Positions 1-7,296 of a DNA stretch of 20,215 nt are shown piece after piece. A program made the translations under genes and the position numbers. Position 1 is the first letter of the stretch, and each line of letters starts with the position of its first letter. The DNA comes from SHLJ01 sp041618535 (GTDB taxonomy: Bacteria; Bacteroidota; Bacteroidia; Flavobacteriales; Flavobacteriaceae), in NCBI GenBank assembly GCA_041618535.1, contig JBFKFP010000040.1:1-20215 (forward strand). The letters are read 5' to 3'. The notes beneath the pieces are model-generated. The model made no database searches and was not told the DNA's origin. It saw nothing but the letters and a program-made list of their open reading frames with translations.

Positions 1-1337
1 AGCAGTTCAATTGTCTTTTCAAATTCACCTAATTCATTATATGCGAGTCCCATTGTATAAAAGCGAAAAGCACATTGAATGCAATCTTCGAGATTGAAAT
101 CATTCATGGGAATTTCATTGAAACTGGATTCCAATAGCTCCGGCTTATTTACAAATTGCAGGCTAAGGGTCATGTAAGTTGAATTGGTCTCAAGTTCTTT
201 TGGTACAATGTCGTATTCATATTTGAAATTACGCCAGGCTTTATCATTCTTCCCTTCAATTATCCCCTCGTTAAAATTGAGCAATGCTTTTTGACGTTTA
301 CCGAGTTGTTTATCGAAACTGAGACTTTTAAAAAGAGAATCAGCAGTTTTAAAGTCCCTCTGATTGTAATAAAACTGAACCCTCAGGATCTGAGGTTCGA
401 AATAATTGCTGTCTATAGCGATTGCCTCATTTAATAACCCGATATATTTCGGCCGGTCATCATAAGCCTCCCTGGCCAGTAAACGTTTCTGATAAGCCTC
501 GAATTTAGGCGGATTATCTTCAATCCCCAGGGATCCCTCGTCGGTCATTGTAAAAAATGCAATAACCCTTTGTTTCAATTCGTCAATGCACTCAAGGGCA
601 TCCTCTTTAGGGCACTCAACCGGTTCAAGACCAATAATGTTTTTACTGTTAGAACCATCCTGGATCAAACATTGGAAAACCAGTTTGTCACCGCGGAGAA
701 AATATGCTCCCTTTACTACTTTTTCGGTTTTAAAAAAGGATGAGAGGGAATTTTCAAGGCTCGAAGGACCTACCTGGGCAGTGAGCAAATTGGAATAATT
801 ATCGATCACCTGAGAGGAGATAACCTCTCCCGGAATATTTTCGGTAATTCCATGAATAAGCCAATCAGCAGTCATTTTCCCAACGATATCCAATTCATTA
901 TCACCTGTGTCATTATCAAAATTCAGAACCGCGATTCTACCTGAGTTCAAATCCGGTAAAATTTTATTATCGATAAAATTATTATTGACTATCCATCCCG
1001 CTGTAAGGAATGATAAAACGCTTATCACCACCAGAGATCTGAAATACATCGTTTTGAAATGCTTTCTCTTAATGCGGAGGACATCGGCTTCCTCTTGCAT
1101 GTCATCCGGATCGGTCAGAATTAAATGGGATTTAGTCTTCCACAGATAATATACATAAACCGGAAAACCAATCAGGAGAGCAATGATCAGATAGGTGACT
1201 GAAATTTCAGGAATACCAAGAGGCGACCATATTGCAACCAGCACTTGAAGAATGACCCAGCTGGATACAATATATATAGAGACCCGTTTGAAAACATCTC
1301 TATCATTGCACTCTTTCAGGAATTCACGGATGCTCAT
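1..1337 (-). CDS. TolB-like/TPR membrane protein, partial (C-terminus beyond window)
   Basis: I translated this frame by hand: it is open from the ATG at 1337 to the window edge (445 codons, no stop seen). The N-terminus (MSIREFLKECNDRDVFK...) has two hydrophobic segments near residues 17-37 and 46-65 and a third around 98-115. A TolB/FlgO-like segment follows (RIAVLNFDNDTGD), then helical TPR-like repeats. This is the architecture of the large Bacteroidota family whose N-terminus resembles the membrane module of TPR/adenylate-cyclase-type proteins; no cyclase or kinase domain is visible. It is clearly a paralog of the gene at 4761-6740, sharing IYIVSSW, ILQVL, LLIGFP and a CxxC (codons 72-74 and 81-83). 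It is divergent from the repeat-peptide gene at 1443. Function unknown; a membrane-anchored scaffold or sensor is an inference. Confidence 0.85.
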   Translation of the reverse strand, partial: MSIREFLKECNDRDVFKRVSIYIVSSWVILQVLVAIWSPLGIPEISVTYLIIALLIGFPVYVYYLWKTKSHLILTDPDDMQEEADVLRIKRKHFKTMYFRSLVVISVLSFLTAGWIVNNNFIDNKILPDLNSGRIAVLNFDNDTGDNELDIVGKMTADWLIHGITENIPGEVISSQVIDNYSNLLTAQVGPSSLENSLSSFFKTEKVVKGAYFLRGDKLVFQCLIQDGSNSKNIIGLEPVECPKEDALECIDELKQRVIAFFTMTDEGSLGIEDNPPKFEAYQKRLLAREAYDDRPKYIGLLNEAIAIDSNYFEPQILRVQFYYNQRDFKTADSLFKSLSFDKQLGKRQKALLNFNEGIIEGKNDKAWRNFKYEYDIVPKELETNSTYMTLSLQFVNKPELLESSFNEIPMNDFNLEDCIQCAFRFYTMGLAYNELGEFEKTIEL

Positions 1338-1363
1338 TGCGATTATGAGGTAATTTAGTTGGC

Positions 1364-1379
1364 TTCCTATAGGTAGGAA
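1364..1379. repeat. short inverted repeat in divergent spacer
   Basis: TTCCTA and TAGGAA, separated by 4 nt, lie in the 105-nt spacer between the divergent TolB/TPR gene and the repeat-peptide gene. This could be an operator half-site pair or chance. No counterpart is obvious in the second cassette's spacer. Confidence 0.25.
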
Positions 1380-1393
1380 ATTATTTGCTGAAG

Positions 1394-1418
1394 TTACGCA
1401 TTTTTCCTAATTTATAGT
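1394..1418. promoter_or_regulatory. conserved block shared by both divergent spacers (copy 1)
   Basis: The stretch beginning TTACGCATTTTT and ending TATAGT closely matches 6799-6821 (TTACGTATTTTT ... ATAGT) in the spacer of the second cassette. It sits 24 nt before the ATG of the repeat-peptide gene. The rest of the two spacers is dissimilar, so retention of this block suggests a promoter core or regulator site common to both cassettes. It does not fit the TTG-N19-TAnnTTTG consensus cleanly on either strand, so I do not assign a direction. Confidence 0.5.
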
Positions 1419-1442
1419 CTTAATTAATTAATTCAACCGAAT

Positions 1443-1931
1443 ATGTCAAAGCAAAATAATCCCAATTCAGATAAGCAAAATTTATCGAGTAAGGAGGGTC
1501 AATCCAAGCCCGGGGGCACTATTGATCCAGGAGGTCAATCTAAACCCGGCGGCACCATCGATCCTGGTGGACAGTCAAAACCCGGCGGTACTATTGATCC
1601 GGGAGGTCAATCGAAACCGGGCGGTACCATCGATCCCGGCGGACAGTCAAAACCCGGAGGCACTATTGATCCGGGAGGTCAATCGAAACCGGGCGGTACC
1701 ATCGATCCCGGCGGACAGTCAAAGCCAGGGGGCACTATTGATCCGGGAGGTCAATCGAAACCGGGCGGAACCATCGATCCGGGTGGACAGTCAAAACCCG
1801 GCGGAACCATTGATCCGGGCGGTCAGTCTAAAATGGCCGGCTCTATCGACATTGATGAGGATGATGGCAGGGAGGAGGATGGTGATACTCCGAAAGGTGG
1901 AGGTACCATTGATCCGGGAGGAACCGGATAA
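1443..1931 (+). CDS. Gly/Pro-rich tandem-repeat protein (12-residue repeat)
   Basis: Predicted 162 residues. A polar N-terminus of 18 residues (MSKQNNPNSDKQN...) is followed by nine perfect copies of GQSKPGGTIDPG (residues 19-126), a broken tenth copy (GQSK then MAGSID), an acidic patch (EDDGREEDGD) and a final GGGTIDPGGTG. There is no cysteine, signal peptide or membrane segment, so it is probably cytosolic and disordered or a repetitive turn-rich fold. At DNA level the repeats differ only at synonymous positions, which supports real translation in this frame. It is divergent from the TolB/TPR gene at 1337 and ends before a strong terminator at 2029. I do not recognise the family. The DPGG core recurs in the peptide at 6842. 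It could be a substrate, decoy or structural partner of the neighbouring proteins; that is speculation. Confidence 0.8.
   Translation: MSKQNNPNSDKQNLSSKEGQSKPGGTIDPGGQSKPGGTIDPGGQSKPGGTIDPGGQSKPGGTIDPGGQSKPGGTIDPGGQSKPGGTIDPGGQSKPGGTIDPGGQSKPGGTIDPGGQSKPGGTIDPGGQSKMAGSIDIDEDDGREEDGDTPKGGGTIDPGGTG
1497..1832 (+). repeat. 36-nt in-frame tandem repeat, 9 full copies plus a third
   Basis: Unit starts are at 1497, 1533, 1569, 1605, 1641, 1677, 1713, 1749 and 1785, with a partial unit at 1821. From unit 3 onward units alternate between a form starting GGACAGTCA and a form starting GGTCAATCG, giving a 72-nt higher-order period. Units 4 and 6 are identical. All differences between the nine full units are synonymous. 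The array is contiguous without spacers, so it is not a CRISPR. Confidence 0.95.
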
Positions 1932-2028
1932 AATTAACCAAGAATTCAATTTAACATTGGAAGCGTTTATGGAATAGATATAATGATTTGCTCCTTTTGT
2001 TATAATGAAATTGGAAACTGACTCAATT

Positions 2029-2061
2029 AAAAATCCGATTCAAAATGGATCGGATTTTTTT
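2029..2061. terminator. bidirectional rho-independent terminator
   Basis: The stem AATCCGAT (2032-2039) pairs with ATCGGATT (2049-2056), extended by A-T pairs and flanked by A-run and T-run. It lies about 100 nt after the repeat-peptide stop (plus strand) and 37 nt beyond the stop of the caspase gene (minus strand), so it can end both convergent transcripts. Confidence 0.8.
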
Positions 2062-2097
2062 ATGAGTGTCATGTTCAAATCAACTATGCCGTCATCA

Positions 2098-4479
2098 TTA
2101 CTGGTAGTTCTGCTTCAGAAACAAGATAAATTCGTCATTTGGATCATCAGTATTCGTTAAGGCCGAATAAGCAGTTAGTGCATCTGTATAAATCGAGATC
2201 TTATCATTTGTACCCGCTTCCTTAGCCGCTTTTGCGTAATATGACCTCGCTTCTGCCATATTTTCGAGATAGAGGTTGGCCTCTGCCATCGTTTTGGATC
2301 TATTAAGGCTATCCAACGATTTTTCAGCCAGTTTAAGTGCCTCTTCAGCATATTTGATCATGTCCTTCCTGTCATTTTCAAGCATCAGGTTTAAAAAGGC
2401 TAAATCTACCGCACTCAGGTAAACATCCTCCTTGTCTTTGTCCTTCCTGGCTATATCATATGCTCTGGTATAGCAATCTAAAGCACTTTCGCCATCTTCT
2501 TTACTGCTGTTATTGAGGTACCTGGTTCTGTACAGGTCTCCCAGGATACGCAACATGTCGGAATCCTGCTGAGCCAGTTTATTAACCTTCAGGATCTCGA
2601 TGGCTTTCTCCTGTTTTCCGGAGCCATCCAAGGCATGGACCAATTTAATGAGATCATCTTCCTCCAGTTCCTGGTGCCTGTTTAATGATTCTCCTATTAT
2701 CCTGTCATACTCTCCCTGATGTGTTCGGTTGAATTTTCTCCCTGTCAGGGTTGACAGGATCAATTCATAAGTGTCATTTTCGTTTGTTTCCTTGTGAACC
2801 GCAGTGATATGATCACCATCCACCAGCTCCCGGTATCTCCTGTCAAAAGGCTTATGACAGGATTCCATTGACACGTATTTATCTCGCGTTGCCGCCACCA
2901 CTTTGAATTCGAAGGGATAATCACTTTCAAATGTTTTATCCCAGTCTGACCTCAATTTCCTGATAAAAGGTGAACCCTCCATAAAGTCACTCAATTCCGT
3001 TTTCCAGTGTTTCTTGATAGCATCATTGGTGATCCCGTTGCTGGGAGTGGCGATCAGGATGACATGGCTCAATTTCTTCAAAACCTCAGCATCAAGGGCC
3101 AGGATTGCCTGCTGTACCGCCAGTCCTCCCAGGCTATAGGCTACGATCCCGATCTGATCGTATTTACTGAATTCATTCATGATCCTGGATCTTAGAAAAT
3201 CAGCATACCTGTTTAAATCTGCCAAATAAGCCCAAACCCCGTTTCCCATTCCGGGAGCCACATTTTGGTTGATCCCGAACGGGAACAGATTCCAGTTGTC
3301 CATTTTTTCATCTCCCATCAGAATGTATGGGATCTTTCCAAAGGTCTCATGACCTTTACCGGTAAAGCCATGTGCAAAGATCAGGGCGTTATCTGCATCT
3401 TTGCTTTTGCGAAAACATGTTTTAATCTCCTTTTGGGGTCGGGATTTTGAAGGTTGGATCTGCATTCGCTCAAATTCCTCCAACAGATTTTCCCTGATCT
3501 TGGACTTGGGCACTTTACACAATTCAAAATTGGCATCAAAAGAAAGATTAAAAAAAGGATCCTGCTCAATTTCTACCTCATAGGGGATTTGCTTGGCACG
3601 CTTGGGAACCTCTTCACTTAGGTATGTGACCACATCGGCCAACCGAACATATGGATCTTTAGGATCGATTATATTCTCGCCTTTTAATGCCTCTATAAGG
3701 CAGGTTGTGAATACGCCATTGGGTTCATTTTTATCCCTCCACGATTTCTGATGATCCTTGCAGGCAGAGATTATGGCAAAGCCTTCCTCCTGATCAACCA
3801 TATGCACTGCTTGCTCGCCTTTTAAGGTATCATCCCTCACTTCTTTCCAATAACCAGTTGTTCCGTGATCCACATTCAACTTTTCCGCAGTGGTCAATAT
3901 TCCCTCATCAGTCATGCCCTGTGCATGACAACAGTCAAAGAAAAAGGTAAGGCGATCGGCCTTTATCCTGTTTAAATGTTCACGGATCTCGAATTCCATT
4001 AACTTTGGTTCGGTATTCCTTTTGCCCGGATCGTCGTTCCATTGATATCCCCAAAGTTCCAAGAAGTAGGTATTCACTCCCACCAATTTTCTCTTTTTAT
4101 CCAGGCCTCTTTCTTTTCTTCTCTTTTCCTTTATATCTTCAATTTCTGAGATGCTGATCTCCTTCTCTTCGTCCTTTTTAATTTCTGAGACAACTTCATT
4201 TTTATATTTATCCCTAAAACTACTACCATGCCCCGAATAATAGATCAACACCTTTGAATCCGCATTAGTCCGCCTTGCCAGGTCATCGAATGCAGCCCTT
4301 ACCTTTTTCCTGGAAGCATCCTCACCGATCAGCAGTTTAACGTTCTCGGGTTTATAGCCGGCAAGATCCTCATCTACCAAAATATCATACAATGCCTGGG
4401 CGTCCCTTCTCATATAATGTTCATTATCTTTAAATCCGACGCCTATAAGAAGGGCATGATGATTATCGAGTTTTTTCAT
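2098..4479 (-). CDS. caspase-like protease / alpha-beta hydrolase / TPR-type fusion protein
   Basis: 793 residues. Residues about 5-315 are a C14 caspase-like (metacaspase/orthocaspase) domain: first strand HALLIGVG, catalytic His84 in YYSGHG, catalytic Cys184 in FFDCCH. Between them lies a charged Lys/Glu-rich insert (about 91-131). Residues about 360-580 form a serine alpha/beta hydrolase of the lipase/DUF676 kind: oxyanion-type FAHGF (369-372), nucleophile elbow AYSLGG with Ser449, probable His557 in GDHIT and perhaps Asp533. Residues about 600-793 are helical repeats (HALDGSGKQEKAIEIL, ILGDLYRTRY, DLAFLNLML, TMAEANLYLENMAEA) that resemble the TRAFs-binding/DUF4071 type of TPR domain. No signal peptide or membrane segment, so cytosolic. 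All key catalytic residues look intact. Caspase-hydrolase fusions are typical of bacterial conflict or cell-death effectors, but the role here is inferred. It lies 281 nt downstream of the TolB/TPR gene in the same direction and probably also has its own promoter. Confidence 0.9.
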   Translation of the reverse strand: MKKLDNHHALLIGVGFKDNEHYMRRDAQALYDILVDEDLAGYKPENVKLLIGEDASRKKVRAAFDDLARRTNADSKVLIYYSGHGSSFRDKYKNEVVSEIKKDEEKEISISEIEDIKEKRRKERGLDKKRKLVGVNTYFLELWGYQWNDDPGKRNTEPKLMEFEIREHLNRIKADRLTFFFDCCHAQGMTDEGILTTAEKLNVDHGTTGYWKEVRDDTLKGEQAVHMVDQEEGFAIISACKDHQKSWRDKNEPNGVFTTCLIEALKGENIIDPKDPYVRLADVVTYLSEEVPKRAKQIPYEVEIEQDPFFNLSFDANFELCKVPKSKIRENLLEEFERMQIQPSKSRPQKEIKTCFRKSKDADNALIFAHGFTGKGHETFGKIPYILMGDEKMDNWNLFPFGINQNVAPGMGNGVWAYLADLNRYADFLRSRIMNEFSKYDQIGIVAYSLGGLAVQQAILALDAEVLKKLSHVILIATPSNGITNDAIKKHWKTELSDFMEGSPFIRKLRSDWDKTFESDYPFEFKVVAATRDKYVSMESCHKPFDRRYRELVDGDHITAVHKETNENDTYELILSTLTGRKFNRTHQGEYDRIIGESLNRHQELEEDDLIKLVHALDGSGKQEKAIEILKVNKLAQQDSDMLRILGDLYRTRYLNNSSKEDGESALDCYTRAYDIARKDKDKEDVYLSAVDLAFLNLMLENDRKDMIKYAEEALKLAEKSLDSLNRSKTMAEANLYLENMAEARSYYAKAAKEAGTNDKISIYTDALTAYSALTNTDDPNDEFILFLKQNYQ

Positions 4480-4531
4480 GATCCGGTTGGTTTTTTAATA
4501 AAGGCAAGTGAATAGCGTCAGGGGCCTATTT

Positions 4532-4564
4532 GAAAGATAGTTAATTTTAAAATAAAAAGGCAAT
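4532..4564 (-). promoter_or_regulatory. candidate promoter for the caspase-hydrolase gene
   Basis: On the minus strand, ATTG (4561-4564) is followed after 21 nt by TATCTTTC (4532-4539), one mismatch from the Bacteroidota -7 element TAnnTTTG. It is about 53 nt upstream of the ATG at 4479. Confidence 0.4.
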
Positions 4565-4587
4565 TTAGGGTTGAATCAGTCCGCTTG

Positions 4588-4623
4588 CAGGTGTAAGTGA
4601 AGAAGCATTAGTGCCGACACCTG
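4588..4623. repeat. inverted repeat upstream of caspase gene
   Basis: CAGGTGT (4588-4594) and ACACCTG (4617-4623) are exact inverted copies 22 nt apart in the 281-nt gap between the TolB/TPR gene and the caspase gene. No T-run follows, so it is not a standard terminator; it may be an operator or an mRNA hairpin. Confidence 0.3.
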
Positions 4624-4760
4624 TTTCTGGCCGGCCCTGGAGTAAATTTTTAAACTATCAAATACCTAACTCGCTCCTGGTCATGGCTAAAAGGATCATG
4701 ATCAGGACAAGCAAGCGGGATGTGAAAACTTAAATGTGATCGGAAAGACGATCCGAAGGG

Positions 4761-6740
4761 TTATAGTCCCTTGTTCCAGTAATTCATTATCTCATTGAAC
4801 TCGGGTGTATCCATTACAGACCGGAAATGAAAATCATTTTTAAAGGTCTCCTGGGTATACCATCTGCCCCTTATCACAGATTTTTTTAAATGTTCAATTG
4901 CGATTTCCATGTCATTTCGTGAAGCGTAGACCTGTGCTATGGCATAATCGATATATCCAAGATCATAGTCGGTACGCAAGGCATTGATCTTAGCAATTAC
5001 ATCTTTAGATTCGCGCTCTTTGCCATTCGCATACAAGGAAACCGCTAATTTGGGAAGATGGTTCAATGATTCCGGATCATCTTTAAGAAGTTCCTGATAT
5101 AACATCTCTGCTCGCTCATAATCCTGCAGATAATAATGAGCATTGGCTGTATTTCTGCTAATTGTACCTTCTGAACCTGAAATGACATTTTTAAAGTACC
5201 CATCGGCCAATTCCCTGTTATCCTCATTCAGGAGGATCTCTTTTCCAGCCAATAAATTGCACTCCTCCCATTTGCTCAGATCAGAGGTAATCTTCATATG
5301 ATCTAAAAACGAATTAAGGCTCTCATAGTCAGCGGTCCGGACGTAGGCTGCTACCGCTGCTTTTTTCAGCAATACATGATCATTTGATGCAATTGCAGAC
5401 TCCAGAAGATCAAAGGCTTTATAATATTGTCCCAACTCTATATCTGCCACAGCTTTAACATATACTCTGAACATACAAACGGTGCAACTCTGAAGATCCA
5501 GATCGTCATTTGGGAGTTCATTATAGAAGGTTTCAACCAAATCGGGCTTGTTCACCGCCTGAAGAGCCAGGGTCATCTGGGTCTGGTTCACCCTCAGATC
5601 AAATGGATTGATCTCATTTTCCTTGCGGTAGGTATCATACATTCTTCGGTTATTACCTTCAATAGTAGCCTGGTAATGGTTCATCAGGTTCTTCATTCTT
5701 TCGGTATGACCTGTTTTGGGCAGTATGGTTAACCGAAGTGAGTCGGCAGTTTTGAAATCTCTCCGATTAACATAGAACATCACCTTATTTACAAGGGCTT
5801 CAAAATAATTGCTGTCGATCTCGATAGCTCGGTTCAGTAATTCCAGATATAACTTATCGTCTATTCCGTAAATGGCCTGAGCTTCCATGACAAGCTTGTA
5901 AGCCTCGTATTTCGGCGGAGTAGGTGCTATTCTTTTTAAGTCCGTCTTCTCAGAAAGCAGATATCCCAGGATCAACTGATTCGCTTCTTCAATACAATCA
6001 AATGCGCTTTCTTTGTCACATTCAACCGATCTGAAAGAATACAGGGTATCTCCGGAATTCCCATCGATGATCGAACAGCTAAGGATAAGGGTGTCATCTT
6101 TCAGGAAGTATGAGCCCTCAATAATTTTTGAGGGTTTCACATAGGTTTTCAGTATATCACGGTGTGTAGCAATCTCCAGGGAAGCATTCATCTGAATGGC
6201 TTCGGAAAAATTTGAGAGCACATCCTGGGTGATGACCTGACCAACCTTATTTTCAGTTATGCCGTGCCGAATCCAGTTCATGGCCGTCTCACCGATGTTA
6301 TCCAGATAATCATCTCCTGTATTGTTGCTGAAGTTCAATACCGCAATTTTATCCGAACTTTTAAAACTGGGCATCGTCACTTTATCGGCATAGGAATTAT
6401 TAAATATCAACAAGGCGGAGATGGCGCAGGCAAAAGAAATTATTCCGAACCCTGAAAAGAAAAAATGTTCAAAGGCCTTACGGTTCTTGACTTCCTTCGG
6501 GTCGTCGAGATCTGTAGAGACCGTATACTTTAGACGAGACTTCCAGATATAGAATATATAGAACGGGAAGCCTATTAGGAGCAAAATAATAAGCAATGTC
6601 ACGCTCTTGGAAGGTAGTCCCAAGGGTTCCCATGTCACAGACAGAACCTGTAAAATGATCCAGCTGGAAACGATGTAAATGGAAAGATTTTTGAATACTT
6701 CCCTCTTATGACATTCCTTAAAAAATTGATTAATAGTCAT
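4761..6740 (-). CDS. TolB-like/TPR membrane protein (second paralog)
   Basis: 659 residues, full length. A short basic N-terminus (KECHKREVFK) precedes hydrophobic segments at about 17-37, 46-66 and 97-113. A TolB/FlgO-like domain follows at about 130-265, opening with KIAVLNFSNNTGDDYLDNIGE, which matches the IAVLPF-N-SGD signature of this family. TPR-like helical repeats run from about 275 to 655 (for example LLNRAIEIDSNYFEALV, ADGYFKNVI, AEMLYQELLKDDPESL, AIEHLKKSV). No catalytic domain is visible. Cys241/Cys249 and a CxxC at 419/422 are conserved in the paralog at 1-1337. Its membrane topology suggests the large C-terminal part lies on one side of the inner membrane; which side is unclear. 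It is divergent from the repeat peptide at 6842 and upstream of the caspase-hydrolase gene, with no clear terminator between, so co-transcription with the caspase is possible. Confidence 0.85.
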   Translation of the reverse strand: MTINQFFKECHKREVFKNLSIYIVSSWIILQVLSVTWEPLGLPSKSVTLLIILLLIGFPFYIFYIWKSRLKYTVSTDLDDPKEVKNRKAFEHFFFSGFGIISFACAISALLIFNNSYADKVTMPSFKSSDKIAVLNFSNNTGDDYLDNIGETAMNWIRHGITENKVGQVITQDVLSNFSEAIQMNASLEIATHRDILKTYVKPSKIIEGSYFLKDDTLILSCSIIDGNSGDTLYSFRSVECDKESAFDCIEEANQLILGYLLSEKTDLKRIAPTPPKYEAYKLVMEAQAIYGIDDKLYLELLNRAIEIDSNYFEALVNKVMFYVNRRDFKTADSLRLTILPKTGHTERMKNLMNHYQATIEGNNRRMYDTYRKENEINPFDLRVNQTQMTLALQAVNKPDLVETFYNELPNDDLDLQSCTVCMFRVYVKAVADIELGQYYKAFDLLESAIASNDHVLLKKAAVAAYVRTADYESLNSFLDHMKITSDLSKWEECNLLAGKEILLNEDNRELADGYFKNVISGSEGTISRNTANAHYYLQDYERAEMLYQELLKDDPESLNHLPKLAVSLYANGKERESKDVIAKINALRTDYDLGYIDYAIAQVYASRNDMEIAIEHLKKSVIRGRWYTQETFKNDFHFRSVMDTPEFNEIMNYWNKGL

Positions 6741-6798
6741 TTAATTGTGTTATCAGAACTTTAAAAGGAGTGAGATGCCGTGCAATTTGTGGATTAAA

Positions 6799-6821
6799 TT
6801 ACGTATTTTTACTAATATAGT
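6799..6821. promoter_or_regulatory. conserved block shared by both divergent spacers (copy 2)
   Basis: TTACGTATTTTT followed by ACTAATATAGT matches the block at 1394-1418 with few differences. It contains the palindrome TACGTA. It lies 20 nt before the first ATG (6842) and 26 nt before the second ATG (6848) of the repeat-peptide gene. Confidence 0.5.
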
Positions 6822-6841
6822 ATCGTTTTAATCTAAATATA

Positions 6842-7054
6842 ATGATTATGAAAACCAATTCAAATCGAGATCCCCATGTATCGAATGAACCTATGAATTT
6901 AAGCCCGGACAGGGATTCTCAGGCCCAGGAAAAGGGTGATCCGGGAGGACATGATCCTCAGAAGCCTCAGGGCCAGGAAAAGGGTGACCCTGGAGGACAT
7001 GATCCTCAGGGCCAGGAAAAAGGTGATCCCGGAGGACATGATCCTCAGGGTTGA
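6842..7054 (+). CDS. short Gly/Pro-rich tandem-repeat peptide (13-residue repeat)
   Basis: Predicted 70 residues (68 if the second ATG at 6848 is used, which gives spacing from the shared upstream block closest to that of the gene at 1443). A polar N-terminus (MKTNSNRDPHVSNEP) is followed by three copies of a unit like GQEKGDPGGHDPQ, the first separated from the second by an extra three residues (KPQ ends the first block). It has no cysteine, signal peptide or membrane segment. Like the protein at 1443 it is divergent from a TolB/TPR gene, has an Asn/Ser-rich start, and repeats a DPGG core, but the repeat unit is different, so it looks like a functional counterpart rather than a simple copy. 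It is followed by a terminator at 7148. Family not recognised; its translation is supported by synonymous differences between repeats and by context. Confidence 0.7.
   Translation: MIMKTNSNRDPHVSNEPMNLSPDRDSQAQEKGDPGGHDPQKPQGQEKGDPGGHDPQGQEKGDPGGHDPQG
6920..7045 (+). repeat. 39-nt in-frame tandem repeat, 3 copies
   Basis: Copies are at 6920-6958, 6968-7006 and 7007-7045, with a 9-nt insert (6959-6967) after the first. Most differences are synonymous third-position changes (GAT/GAC, CCG/CCT/CCC, AAG/AAA). Confidence 0.9.
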
Positions 7055-7147
7055 TTAAACCTGTTTCTGCAGATCAACTGATCCTTAAAAAATAAATTCG
7101 GTACATACCTATCCTTTTAAGACTGAAAATATTTTATCCTGATACCT

Positions 7148-7180
7148 AAAGACCCGATTCTGAATTAATCGGGTCTTTTT
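7148..7180 (+). terminator. rho-independent terminator after the 13-residue repeat peptide gene
   Basis: GACCCGATT (7151-7159) pairs with AATCGGGTC (7167-7175) around a 7-nt loop, followed by TTTTT. It lies 97 nt after the stop at 7054. Confidence 0.85.
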
Positions 7181-7241
7181 GTTGTTCCTGCAGCATAGAT
7201 CTCGAATTTGATTCTGAGCGACATTGATTCAAATTGAATAA

Positions 7242-7272
7242 AAAAATCCGATTCATCATGAATCGGATTTTT
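7242..7272 (-). terminator. terminator of the thrS-infC-rpmI-rplT operon
   Basis: AAAAATCCGATT (7242-7253) pairs with AATCGGATTTTT (7261-7272) around a 7-nt loop. On the minus strand the stem ends in a U-run, 25 nt after the rplT stop. The A/T flanks make it potentially bidirectional. The stem core matches the terminator at 2029. Confidence 0.85.
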
Positions 7273-7296
7273 TATAAGCGAAATATGTTCCAATAC

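Noticed and set aside
586..1149. Plus-strand open frames at 586-798 and 907-1149
   Set aside because: They are antisense to the partial TolB/TPR gene, whose minus-strand frame is open throughout and matches its paralog.
1497..1832. CRISPR-like array of 36-nt repeats
   Set aside because: The units are directly adjacent with no spacers and are in-frame coding repeats.
1522..1977. Second long plus-strand frame (151 codons) overlapping the repeat-peptide gene
   Set aside because: A repeat with a period divisible by three leaves other frames open too. Repeats are perfect only in the frame starting at 1443, where differences are synonymous.
1443..4479. Repeat peptides as direct cleavage substrates of the caspase-like protease
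   Set aside because: In the first peptide every Lys and Asp of the repeat unit is followed by Pro (SK-P, ID-P), a poor caspase-type site; only the second peptide has a plausible K-G site. Kept only as a weak idea.
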